From Streptomyces avidinii (GTDB lineage Bacteria > Actinomycetota > Actinomycetes > Streptomycetales > Streptomycetaceae), in assembly GCF_014650695.1 (NCBI RefSeq), contig NZ_BMVL01000003.1, forward strand, positions 372,001 through 436,000: 64,000 nucleotides of DNA, read 5' to 3'. Numbering within the stretch: position 1 is the first letter of the stretch; every line of letters starts with the position of its first letter. The notes beneath the pieces were generated by a model. That model was not told the DNA's origin and did no database searches. It saw nothing but the letters and a program-made list of their open reading frames with translations. This document shows, one piece after another, positions 54,563-62,189 of the stretch. The translations under genes and the position numbers were made by a program.

Positions 54563-55716
54563 GCCATTCCCTTCATCAGTTCCGCTGCGGCCACCGCGCA
54601 GCTGCGGTTGCGGCTCACCCCGGCACGGCCGTGGACGGTGAACCAGGGGGTTTCCAGCTCGCACCCGCAGGCGTCGCCCGGCAGGAGGGAGGCGAGGTCG
54701 CCCATGACCACGCTCTGCGCCGGCACCGAGGTGATGTACGGCGACACGAGGTGCAGGTAGCCCCGCTCCCCGTACGGGAGGGGTTCGAGCGTCCGGGTGG
54801 AGCGGATCGTCACCCGCGACCAGACGGGGGCGTGCAGCCGGTGGTGGTCGCACTCGATGTACGGGATGCAGTGCTCCACCGACCCGAAGGTGTCCCGGAT
54901 CCGCTCACCCGGAACGCCGAGCTGCTCGGTGACCCGGGAGTACAGCTCCTCCTTCCCGATGCGCCGGTCGGCGTGCCCCTTCCAGCCGCCGCCGAGGACG
55001 ACGAGGGAGCCCTCGGGAAGGCGCAGCGGAGGCAGCCCCATGGCCCGCATCCGCTCCAGGGTGAAGAAGAGGAAGGCCGGGAAGCCGAGGATGCGGACCG
55101 GGGCGTCCTCCCGCTCGAAACGCCGCAGGGCGGCGATGCAGCCGAAGGGGTCGAACTCGTGCTCGCCGCCGGTGTTGCGCAGTGCGTACGCGACGCTGCG
55201 CGCGGGGGCGAAGTCGCACAGGTAGTTGTCCGTGAAGGCGGTCCCCAGGTTCAGGGACGGGGCCGGCTCGTAGCTGTACAGGAGGTAGTTGACCTCCTGG
55301 TCGGGGGTGATCCAGCCGTTGCGCTCGAAGATCCGGGCGACCATGCGCTGGGCGGAACGGATGGTCCAGTGGTCGAAGAACATCTGCGACTTCTGGCCGG
55401 TGGTGCCGGAGGAGGTCAGGTGCAGCTCGACGTCCTCCGGGGGGACGGAGAGCACCTCGTGCCGCTTGAAGAAGTTCGCGTGGACGAGCGGCGTGCGGTA
55501 CGGCTCGGCCGGGGGAGTGGCCTCGTACAGGGAGCGGAAGAACGCGGAGCGCTCGGTGTGCCACGCGTTGCTCTCCGCCATGGCCGCGGCGAACAGTTCG
55601 TCCTGCGCGGGTCCGAAGGCGTACGGGTCGGTCAGGTCGCACAGCTCTTGTACGTGCGGCAGCAGGGCCGGGTCGGGTACGGCGACCGGCGCGAGATGGG
55701 GGTTCATGGGGCTCAT
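54559..55716 (-). CDS. luxE: LuxE-type acyl-protein synthetase
   Basis: A 385-residue member of the LuxE/PaaK family with length and layout of LuxE. Features: LTSSGTTGQKSQMFFDHWTIRSAQRM (P-loop and flanks), LGGGWKGHADRRIGKEELYSRV, FGSVEHCIPYIECDHHRLH, VVMGDLASLLPG and, 13 residues from the end, C373 in NRSCAVAAAELM. A cysteine at this place carries the acyl group in LuxE of luminous bacteria before it is passed to LuxC. So it should adenylate a fatty acid, load it on its own cysteine and deliver it for reduction. Start ATG 55716 overlaps the GNAT stop (ATGA), the stop overlaps the next start. Confidence 0.87.
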   Translation of the reverse strand: MSPMNPHLAPVAVPDPALLPHVQELCDLTDPYAFGPAQDELFAAAMAESNAWHTERSAFFRSLYEATPPAEPYRTPLVHANFFKRHEVLSVPPEDVELHLTSSGTTGQKSQMFFDHWTIRSAQRMVARIFERNGWITPDQEVNYLLYSYEPAPSLNLGTAFTDNYLCDFAPARSVAYALRNTGGEHEFDPFGCIAALRRFEREDAPVRILGFPAFLFFTLERMRAMGLPPLRLPEGSLVVLGGGWKGHADRRIGKEELYSRVTEQLGVPGERIRDTFGSVEHCIPYIECDHHRLHAPVWSRVTIRSTRTLEPLPYGERGYLHLVSPYITSVPAQSVVMGDLASLLPGDACGCELETPWFTVHGRAGVSRNRSCAVAAAELMKGMA

Positions 55717-56858
55717 GAGGCAACCTCGGATGATGTGGGCAGGTGTGTCGACGCCCAGGCCGACACGTAGCAGTCCAGATACGGCTGGAGGGGCGGTTCG
55801 ACGGCGACGCCGCGGAAGTCGATCCGCTCGCCGGAACGCGACAGGACGGCGTAGTCGTGGAAGCCGTCGCCGTCCGCGCGCATGGCCGGATAGACGGCCC
55901 CGGCGACGAACCCCTGGGCGAGGAAGGCCGAGAGGGCCTCGTGGTGCGCGAGCGGTACCAGTGCCTCGACGTAGCCGGCGCCCGCACGGGCGAGGGCCCG
56001 GGTGACGGGTTCGAGGTGGGCCGCCGCGGCGGCCGGGTCGGGGTGGGCCGTCAGCAGGGAGCCGTACCCGCCGGCCCGGTTGAGGTAGGCGTAGACCTCG
56101 AACCGGCCGTCTTCGGGAGTGAGCAGCACGTTCGGCGTGTGCAGCGGATAGAACCAGCCCTCGGCGCCCGGGAACTGCTCGCGGAAGCGGCGGCGGACAA
56201 AGGCCGGTGCCTCGATGACCTCCAGCCGTTCGACCGCCGCGTGCGGTGCGGGTGCCGGCAGCGGGCGGGCGGCGGCGCCGACCCCCGGGTAGCCGATGCC
56301 GAGCGCGGATTCGGCGGTGCGCAGCAACGGCAGGAGTGCGGCCGGTACTTCGGTGACCGGGATCCGGCGGTCGAGCACCCCGGCGGCGTGACGCGCGTAG
56401 AGCGCAAGGGTCTCGCGGCTGCTGAGATCCACGGCGTTGGGCAGGATGCCCAGGGGGCGGAAGCCGTTGCGGGCCACGACGCGCTGCGGGCCGGCGCTGA
56501 CGGTGCGCACGGTCGCGTACACCGAGTCCAGGCGGCCGGTGTCCAGCATCCCGGCGCACAGGGCCTCGGTGAGGGCGGCGGCCAGGCCCGCCGAGCGGTG
56601 CTCCGGGTGGACCGCGATGCCCTCCAGGCGGCCGGTCCGGCTGCCCGACTCGCCGCGGATGGCGGCGGACGCGGTCAGCGACCCGGTGTCGGGGCAGCGG
56701 GTGACCAGCCACAGGGAGTGCGGGTCCGAGATGAGCCGGGCCATCTCGGCCGGGTCGGTGCCGAGGGCCACGGGGTAGTGCGGACCGTAGACGGCGTAGT
56801 AGAGCTGGCGCAGTTCGGCGATGTCCGCGAGGACGGCCGGGGCGATCACGGGGCTCAT
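55713..56858 (-). CDS. GNAT-family acyltransferase, two-domain, in lux-like operon
   Basis: A 381-residue protein of the GNAT superfamily. The first domain (1-150) contains GESGSRTGRLEGIAVHPEHRSAGLAAALTEAL, where HRSAGLAAAL stands for the acyl-CoA loop. The second domain (about 200-370; FREQFPGAEGWFYPLHTPNVLL ... YVEALVPLAHHEALSAFLAQGFVAGAVYPAM) ends with the GF-type GNAT terminus. It could transfer an acyl or acetyl group during synthesis, or act as a self-resistance enzyme. Coupled by ATGA overlaps to the MFS gene before it and the luxE-like gene after it, so it belongs to the pathway. Substrate unknown. Confidence 0.78.
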   Translation of the reverse strand: MSPVIAPAVLADIAELRQLYYAVYGPHYPVALGTDPAEMARLISDPHSLWLVTRCPDTGSLTASAAIRGESGSRTGRLEGIAVHPEHRSAGLAAALTEALCAGMLDTGRLDSVYATVRTVSAGPQRVVARNGFRPLGILPNAVDLSSRETLALYARHAAGVLDRRIPVTEVPAALLPLLRTAESALGIGYPGVGAAARPLPAPAPHAAVERLEVIEAPAFVRRRFREQFPGAEGWFYPLHTPNVLLTPEDGRFEVYAYLNRAGGYGSLLTAHPDPAAAAAHLEPVTRALARAGAGYVEALVPLAHHEALSAFLAQGFVAGAVYPAMRADGDGFHDYAVLSRSGERIDFRGVAVEPPLQPYLDCYVSAWASTHLPTSSEVAS

Positions 56859-58219
56859 CGCTCGCCTCCGGCGGGTTCCGCCACGGTGGGCTCGGGCGTA
56901 CGGGACCCCAGCAGGGCCAGCGTGCAGGCCGCGGGAAGCAGGCCGATGCCTTGCACGAGGCAGAGCGTCTGCGGGGAGAGGAAGTCACCGGCGGAGCCGA
57001 ACACCAGGGACGCCACCGGCAGGGAGGCACCGAGGACGGCCTGCATCACGGCGAAGAACCCGGGCTTGTCCGCCGTCGGCACCATCCGCTGGAACAGGGC
57101 GACGAAGCGGACGCTGACGGCCCCGGCACACCAGCCGGCCACGGCCAGGCAGCCGGCGACGACCGGGCGCTGCGCGAACAGTCCGGGCAGCGCCAGGGCG
57201 AGGGCCATCAGACCCAGGCACCAGGCACCGGCGACCGTGGGCCGACCGGGTACGCGGGTGCCGGTGAAGGCGCCGACGAGCGCACCGGTGCCCAGGGCGG
57301 CCTCCAGCAGGGCCACGGTTTCGCCTCCGCCGAAGAGGACCGAGCGGGTGTAGAGCGGGATGACGACGAACACGGCGGCGGTGAACAGGTTCGCCGCGGT
57401 GAAGCAGATCAGGATCCGCCGTACGGAGGGCATTTCGGCCAGGATGCGCAGGAGCGGGCGCCGCGGGGAGGGACCCGCCGGGCCGTCCGTCCCGTCCGCG
57501 TCGGCCGGGTCGGCGGTACGGAAACGGGCGCTCGCGACGAGGGCGGCGGCGCCGAGGTAGGCGGCCGCGCAGCCGACGGCGAGCCCGGACACGCCCGTCC
57601 GGTCGACGGTCAGGGCGCCGAGCAGGGCTCCCGCGAGGCCGGCGAGGGACTGGGTGGACAGTTCGAAGCCCGTGGCCGTCTCGATGTCGGCGTCGTCGAC
57701 GAGTTCGGGAACCGAGGTGGTCAGGCAGGGATCGAAGAACGCCTGGCAGGTCGCCAGGGCGAGGGCCGCCCCGTACACGCCGGCCAGCGGCAGGCCCCCA
57801 CCGTGGGCCCAGAGCGCGAGGGCGCCGGAGGCGGCCCCCGCCAGGGCGGCGGCGTTCCGCAGCACGGAGCGGTGGGCGAACCGGGCGATGGTCGCGGCCA
57901 CGGCGGGCGCGAGCGCCACGGCGGGCAGCGTGCAGGCCGCGAGGAACAGCCCGGAGGCCAGCCCGGGAGCCTCGGGCACGGCGTGCGCGACGATCCACCA
58001 GGCCACGCCGACCTGGAACATGCGCACGGCGGCCTGGGTGAGGATCTGGCCGAGCCACACCGCGCCGAAGGCCCGGTTGCGCAGGACCAGGGGACGGCGC
58101 CGGGCGTCGGCACCGGCGGGGGCTCCGCTAGCCGTACCGGTCCCGGTGCTCGTTCCGGGTGCGGCGACCGGTGAGGCCGGGGGCGAGGCGGCGGATGAAG
58201 CCGCGGGGGAGGAGGTCAT
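56855..58219 (-). CDS. MFS transporter of the lux-like operon
   Basis: A 454-residue major facilitator with 12 predicted membrane segments (first LVLRNRAFGAVWLGQILTQAAV; others at AGLASGLFLAACTLPAVALAPAV, GVYGAALALATCQAFFDP, LAGLAGALLGALTV, ILICFTAANLFTAAVFVVIPLY and later). The 40-residue N-terminal leader is Ala/Pro/Gly-rich. FFDPCLTTSVPELVDDADIETATGFELSTQSLAGLAGALLGAL is typical of the EntS/MefA-like group that exports small metabolites. ATG at 58219 overlaps the stop of the preceding PaaK-like gene (ATGA). Likely exports the product of this operon. Confidence 0.82.
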   Translation of the reverse strand: MTSSPAASSAASPPASPVAAPGTSTGTGTASGAPAGADARRRPLVLRNRAFGAVWLGQILTQAAVRMFQVGVAWWIVAHAVPEAPGLASGLFLAACTLPAVALAPAVAATIARFAHRSVLRNAAALAGAASGALALWAHGGGLPLAGVYGAALALATCQAFFDPCLTTSVPELVDDADIETATGFELSTQSLAGLAGALLGALTVDRTGVSGLAVGCAAAYLGAAALVASARFRTADPADADGTDGPAGPSPRRPLLRILAEMPSVRRILICFTAANLFTAAVFVVIPLYTRSVLFGGGETVALLEAALGTGALVGAFTGTRVPGRPTVAGAWCLGLMALALALPGLFAQRPVVAGCLAVAGWCAGAVSVRFVALFQRMVPTADKPGFFAVMQAVLGASLPVASLVFGSAGDFLSPQTLCLVQGIGLLPAACTLALLGSRTPEPTVAEPAGGER

Positions 58220-59499
58220 GCGGTCGGCCTCTCGTCGAGGACGCGGACGAGCTTGCCCGAGCGCGGGTTGACGGCGAGGTCCCGGTGACGTGCCCACTCC
58301 ACGGACAGCGGGTGCACGAATCCGGCACGCACACTGTCCGGATACAGCGGCCGTACGGTCTCCAGCTGTGTGACGACGGCCTCGGCCAGCGCCTCACGAC
58401 CGCCCGCGATACGGCCGCCGGTGTCGTCACCGGGGGCCGTCGCCAGCCGCAGGACGAGCCCGTCGCGGCCGTCCCAGCGGCGGACCACGAGCTGCATGCC
58501 GACCACGCGGCCTTCTGTGTCCGCCGCGGCCACGGCGTCCTGGGCGTCCTGCGTGTAGAGGGAGACGGGGCCCACGCGCACGCCTTCCTCGGCGCGCCCG
58601 AGGATCCTGAAGTGGCCGGGCCCGGTGCCGGTCCATTCGGCCCGGTCGCCGGCGGGGTAGCGGATGATCGGCATGAGGCGGCGGAAGAGGCTGGTGACGA
58701 CGACCCGGCCGGGGCGCCCCGGTTCCGTGATGGGTTCGTCGCTGGAGTCGTCGAGGATCTCGACGACCGCGTACGGGGTGAAGGCCCGGTGCACCCGGGC
58801 GTCGGGGCCGGACACCGGGCGGCCGAGCAGGCCCGCGTCGACGCTGGCGTATCCGACGGAACGGACCTCGGCACGGGGGAACGCGGCGGCCAGCAGCCGC
58901 CGTTGGTCGTCGAAGAGGGCCTCGCCGCCGAAGAGGAGCAACTCCACCGCATCGAGCCGGACACCGGACGCGACGACCTGCTCGGCGAGTCGGCACAGGG
59001 TGGTGGGCGTGCCGGTCAGTACCTGGGCGGCGAGATCGCGCAGCGTGGGGATCGTCGACTCCGGCGGCGCGGCGCCGCCGACGGGCAGGCGGACGTTGTC
59101 CACGGGCGCGTGGGCGAGCGAGTCGAGGACGAAGAGGAAGCTGGCGTACAGCTCCCCGGCGTAGAAGAGGTCGGCGACGCGGTGCCCCGGGCGCAGACCG
59201 GTGTCCACGAGCCCCTGGCCGAAGGCGGTGACGAAGGTGCGCCACTCGTCGCGGGTGTAGACGGAGAACTTGGGAGATCCGGTGGTGCCGCCGGTCTTGT
59301 AGACCGTGGCCTCGCTGAGCGGGCCGGTCAGTACGCGGCTGTCGTGCAGGGCGTTGGCCGCCCAGAAGTCCTGCTGGTCGACCACCGGCAGGTCGGTGAG
59401 GCGGTCGACGTGCGGTGGCAGGGACGCGTAGAGGTCCCGGTAGTAGGGCGAGTTGTGGCGGGCGAAACGTATGAGGTCCGAGAGCTGCTGGGCGGACAT
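58216..59499 (-). CDS. PaaK-like adenylate-forming ligase, first gene of lux-like operon
   Basis: A 427-residue enzyme of the phenylacetate-CoA ligase / coenzyme F390 synthetase type. It shows YKTGGTTGSPKFSVYTRDEWRTF (P-loop, about 68-90), FYAGELYASFLFVLDSL, LLLFGGEALFDDQRRLLAAAF, VGYASVDAGLLG, IIRYPAGDRAEW and the closing NPRSGKLVRVLDERP. It activates a carboxylic acid with ATP; the acceptor may be CoA, a carrier, or the LuxE-type protein. Gene order and overlaps make it the operon head: ATG 59499 follows an AT-rich promoter. Its sequence is clearly different from the PaaK at 577, and closer to the C-terminal half of the LuxC fusion. Confidence 0.84.
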   Translation of the reverse strand: MSAQQLSDLIRFARHNSPYYRDLYASLPPHVDRLTDLPVVDQQDFWAANALHDSRVLTGPLSEATVYKTGGTTGSPKFSVYTRDEWRTFVTAFGQGLVDTGLRPGHRVADLFYAGELYASFLFVLDSLAHAPVDNVRLPVGGAAPPESTIPTLRDLAAQVLTGTPTTLCRLAEQVVASGVRLDAVELLLFGGEALFDDQRRLLAAAFPRAEVRSVGYASVDAGLLGRPVSGPDARVHRAFTPYAVVEILDDSSDEPITEPGRPGRVVVTSLFRRLMPIIRYPAGDRAEWTGTGPGHFRILGRAEEGVRVGPVSLYTQDAQDAVAAADTEGRVVGMQLVVRRWDGRDGLVLRLATAPGDDTGGRIAGGREALAEAVVTQLETVRPLYPDSVRAGFVHPLSVEWARHRDLAVNPRSGKLVRVLDERPTA

Positions 59500-59655
59500 G
59501 AGCCTTTGCCTGGGTGACGGGAACGGGGACGGGAGTCACGGCGGGGCGCGGCTGGAGCTGGAACTCGCCTGCGGGATCGGGCCGGTGTGAACGGGGGACC
59601 CCCCGGAGCCCCCGCCTCCCTCTGACGCACGCCGAGAACTGACGTGCAGTCACGA

Positions 59656-59707
59656 TGATGAAACATCAGTCCACTAATCACCAAATTGGCCAAATATTCC
59701 CGGCCAA
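59656..59707. promoter_or_regulatory. AT-rich promoter/operator region of the lux-like operon
   Basis: Two dyads in an unusually AT-rich block: TGATG-AAA-CATCA (59656-59668) and TTGGCC-N10-GGCCAA (59686-59707, spacer AAATATTCCC). They lie 157-208 nt upstream of the operon start at 59499 and between it and the DUF3224 gene. Probably a regulated promoter; the regulator is not recognisable in the window. Confidence 0.5.
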
Positions 59708-59749
59708 TGCGCTCGTATTCAACAAGTTTTCCGGCCGAGGGGGCGCCCG

Positions 59750-60175
59750 TTACCCGTCCGAACCCAGGCCCAGGTCGTAGGTGAAGCGGTACTCGACGGA
59801 GGTGTCGCCGTGGCGGTAGGTGAAGCCTCCGGAGCCCGTCAGCCCGGCGAGGTCCCCCGTGCCGGAACCGGCGACCACCTCGAAGCGACAGACGGTGCCG
59901 CCAGCGTCGAAGGTGCCGCGCTCCTCCAGCACGAAGCTGCCCTTGCGGCCGTCCAGGCCGCCGGTGACCAGCTCCATGCCGCTGTAGGAGCCGAGGTTCT
60001 CCCCGATGTAGGCGATCGTGTAGTCGCAGGCGGTCCCGGGAGCCTCGATCCCTCCGGTGAAAGCGTTGGTGACATGGGCGTGGGCGAGCCGCGGGACGGC
60101 GTCCGCGGCGCCGACGGGGCTCTCCTCCCAGTCGGCGAAGGTGAAGCGGCCACCGGTCTCTACGGGCGTGGGCAT
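59750..60175 (-). CDS. DUF3224 family protein
   Basis: A 141-residue protein of the DUF3224 family (allene-oxide-cyclase-like barrel): GRFTFADWEESP, HAHVTNAFTGGIEAPGTACDYTIAYIGENLGSYSGMELVTGGLDGRKGSFVLEERGTFDAG, then VVAGSGTGDLAGLTGSGGF. No signal peptide. These small barrels are commonly found beside WYL-type regulators, as here, where the WYL gene is divergent and a large palindrome lies between them. Enzymatic role is unknown. ATG 60175 fits the family N-terminus. Confidence 0.87.
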   Translation of the reverse strand: MPTPVETGGRFTFADWEESPVGAADAVPRLAHAHVTNAFTGGIEAPGTACDYTIAYIGENLGSYSGMELVTGGLDGRKGSFVLEERGTFDAGGTVCRFEVVAGSGTGDLAGLTGSGGFTYRHGDTSVEYRFTYDLGLGSDG

Positions 60176-60271
60176 GACGGTCCTCTCGGCCGGCCGGACG
60201 GATTTCCGCGTCCGGCGGTTGATCAGGTGGTGCAGCGCGGTGCTGGGCCGCGCCGCTGCGTGCCTTCAGGC

Positions 60272-60312
60272 TGTCACCCGTACCTGACACCTTCTGTCAG
60301 GTACGGGTGACA
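60272..60312. promoter_or_regulatory. 41-bp palindrome, operator of the WYL regulator and DUF3224
   Basis: Arms TGTCACCCGTACCTGACA (60272-60289) and its exact complement (60295-60312), with CCTTC between. Each arm is itself a TGTCA-N8-TGACA dyad, so it looks like a double site for a dimer. It lies between the divergent DUF3224 and WYL genes and reaches to within 8 nt of the WYL ATG, which would block its transcription. Confidence 0.75.
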
Positions 60313-60320
60313 ATGGCGCC

Positions 60321-61283
60321 ATGCGCGCCGACCGGCTTCTCTCCCTGCTCCTGCTGCTGCAGAACCGCGGCCGGATGACCGCCCCCCGGCTCGCCGCCGA
60401 GCTGGAGGTGTCCGTGCGCACGATCCATCGCGACATCGAGGCTCTCGGCGCATCCGGCGTGCCCGTCCTCGCCGACCGCGGCCCGGCCGGCGGCTACCGG
60501 CTGGCCGAGGGCTACCGCACGCGCCTCACCGGCCTCACCGACACCCAGGCCGACTCCCTCTTCCTCGCCGGCGCCCCCGGAGCCGCGCGGGAACTCGGCC
60601 TCGGCGCCGATCTGGCCGCCGCCCAGCTCAAACTGCAGGCCGCGCTCCCGGCCGCACTCGCCGAACGCGCCCGCAGGATCCAGGACCGATTCCACCTCGA
60701 CGCCCCGGCCTGGTTCCGGGAGGCCGACCCCGTCCCGCACCTCGCGCAGATCGCCCAGGCGGTCTGGGACCAGCACGTCCTGCGCACCCACTACCGCCGC
60801 TGGCGCGGCGAGGTCCGGCGCGATCTGCACCCGCTCGGCCTCGTCCTGAAGGGCGGCATCTGGTACCTCGTCGCCGCCGTCGAGGGCGCCGTACGGACCT
60901 ACCGCGTCTCCCGGTTCCTCGCGGTGGACACGGCGCAGGAGCGCTTCGAACGGCCCGCCGGATTCGAACTCGCCGCCCACTGGCAGGAGTCCACCAGCCG
61001 CCTGGACGCCGTACTGCACCAGCAGACCGCCGAACTGCGCCTGTCCCCCGACGGCCAGCGGCTGCTGCCGATGCAGTTCGGGGCGGCGGGCACCCGGGCG
61101 CTCGCCGACGCCGGCCCGGCCGACGCCGACGGCTGGGTCCGGCTGCGCCTGAGCGTCGAGTCCCAGGCCGTCGCCGTCGGAGACCTGCTCCGGCTGGGCG
61201 CGGAGGCCGAGGTGCTCGGCCCGCCCGAACTGCGCCGCGCCCTCGCCGAGACGGTGACCGCGCTCGCCGCGCGCTACGCCTGA
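60321..61283 (+). CDS. WYL/HTH transcriptional regulator (YafY-like)
   Basis: A 320-residue regulator: N-terminal HTH (MRADRLLSLLLLLQNRGRMTAPRLAAELEVSVRTIHRDIEALGASGVPVLADRGPAGGYRL) and a C-terminal WYL domain (about 135-300; HYRRWRGEVRRDLHPLGLVLKGGIWYLVAAVEGAVRTYRVSRFLAV, with the W-Y-L triad). WYL domains bind nucleic acids or small ligands. It is divergent from DUF3224 with a perfect 41-bp palindrome between them, so self-control and control of DUF3224 are very likely. The ATG at 60321 begins 8 nt after the palindrome; no ribosome site is visible apart from GGGTGACAATGG. Confidence 0.9.
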   Translation: MRADRLLSLLLLLQNRGRMTAPRLAAELEVSVRTIHRDIEALGASGVPVLADRGPAGGYRLAEGYRTRLTGLTDTQADSLFLAGAPGAARELGLGADLAAAQLKLQAALPAALAERARRIQDRFHLDAPAWFREADPVPHLAQIAQAVWDQHVLRTHYRRWRGEVRRDLHPLGLVLKGGIWYLVAAVEGAVRTYRVSRFLAVDTAQERFERPAGFELAAHWQESTSRLDAVLHQQTAELRLSPDGQRLLPMQFGAAGTRALADAGPADADGWVRLRLSVESQAVAVGDLLRLGAEAEVLGPPELRRALAETVTALAARYA

Positions 61284-61329
61284 GGGCCGGGCGGGCTCAC
61301 CCCGATCCGGGCACGCGCCCGCCCGGCCC
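61284..61329. terminator. bidirectional hairpin, overlapping the end of the minus-strand gene
   Basis: GGGCCGGGCGGGC (61284-61296) and its complement (61317-61329) around 20 nt, right after the WYL stop and covering the last codons of the convergent gene at 61297. Confidence 0.6.
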
Positions 61330-61839
61330 GCCCGGGGGCTCCACCTCCAGGAAGCGGCGCCCCCGGGGGCCCCGGTACAACAGGCACACCCAGCCCAGCC
61401 GTTCCAGTACGGCCGCGCAGGCCGCCAGCCGCTCCTGCTCCTCACCGGCCGCGCCGCCGCCCGGCGGGCCGAGCCAGGTCACCTCGGCCCGCCCGGGCCC
61501 CGCGCCGGCCGCCACGCGGTAGCCGTTACGGGTACGCCGCCCCTGCGCGTCCAGTGCCGACGGCACGATCCCGGCCGCCTCCAGTACGAGGGCCACCGCG
61601 CGCGGCAGCTGCCGTACCTCCCAGGGCGCGGGAACCCCCGCGCCCGCCGGGCCGCCCACCACGCGGCGGATCTGCAGCAGCCCCTCGTACGCGGTGCGCA
61701 GCTCCGCCTCGCGCCGCCCGCCGGGCGCCGCGGGAGGGCCGTCGCCGGTCGCGGGCTCGAAACCCTGCCCGGGTACCGCCATCACCCACCACCGCCCCGT
61801 CCGTCTGAGTACCTCACACCCAACGGCCTGAGTATCCAC
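61297..61839 (-). CDS. conserved hypothetical protein
   Basis: A 180-residue soluble protein with a Gly/Pro-rich beginning and end and a helical, compact middle (REAELRTAYEGLLQIRRVVGG, PWEVRQLPRAVALVLEAAGIVPSALDAQGRRTRNGYRVAAG, QERLAACAAVLERLGWVCLLYRGPRGRRFLEVEPP). No catalytic motif is recognised. I remember related streptomycete orphans of similar build. GTG 61839 (VDTQAVGCEVLRRTG) is the start used; internal starts further in are possible. It may be divergent-regulated with the small membrane protein gene at 61879. Confidence 0.65.
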   Translation of the reverse strand: MDTQAVGCEVLRRTGRWWVMAVPGQGFEPATGDGPPAAPGGRREAELRTAYEGLLQIRRVVGGPAGAGVPAPWEVRQLPRAVALVLEAAGIVPSALDAQGRRTRNGYRVAAGAGPGRAEVTWLGPPGGGAAGEEQERLAACAAVLERLGWVCLLYRGPRGRRFLEVEPPGGPGGRVPGSG

Positions 61840-61878
61840 CCCGATTCCCCGACGCCGCTCCGCTGCTGGAATGGGGAC

Positions 61879-62178
61879 ATGACTTCACAGGACCGGGGCA
61901 GCGCGACGACCGCCCGACCGCGCATGCAGCAGGTGACCACCGCGGGCTCCGCCCTGGCCGTGGCCCTGGTCCCGCTCGTGGTCGGCGTCCTGTTCGCCAA
62001 GGCGCTGGCCGCCGACCCGATGACCCCGGTCAACGCCCTGATCGCGGGCGGCGGCCAGCGGGCGGCACTGCCGCGGGGCGAGTGGAAGCGGCGCAGCCAC
62101 AACACCGTGCGCAGGCTGCGCACCGCCCGGCGGGACACGGCCCGGCGGTGCGCCCGCGCCTGCGGACGCCGCCCCTGA
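61879..62178 (+). CDS. small membrane protein
   Basis: A 99-residue protein with one hydrophobic helix (TTAGSALAVALVPLVVGVLFAKALA, about 20-44) and an Arg-rich cytoplasmic tail (KRRSHNTVRRLRTARRDTARRCARACGRR). GGGG at about 5 nt from the ATG can serve as ribosome site. Function unknown; the basic tail might bind nucleic acid or phospholipid. Confidence 0.55.
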   Translation: MTSQDRGSATTARPRMQQVTTAGSALAVALVPLVVGVLFAKALAADPMTPVNALIAGGGQRAALPRGEWKRRSHNTVRRLRTARRDTARRCARACGRRP

Positions 62179-62189
62179 GGGCTCCGGGG

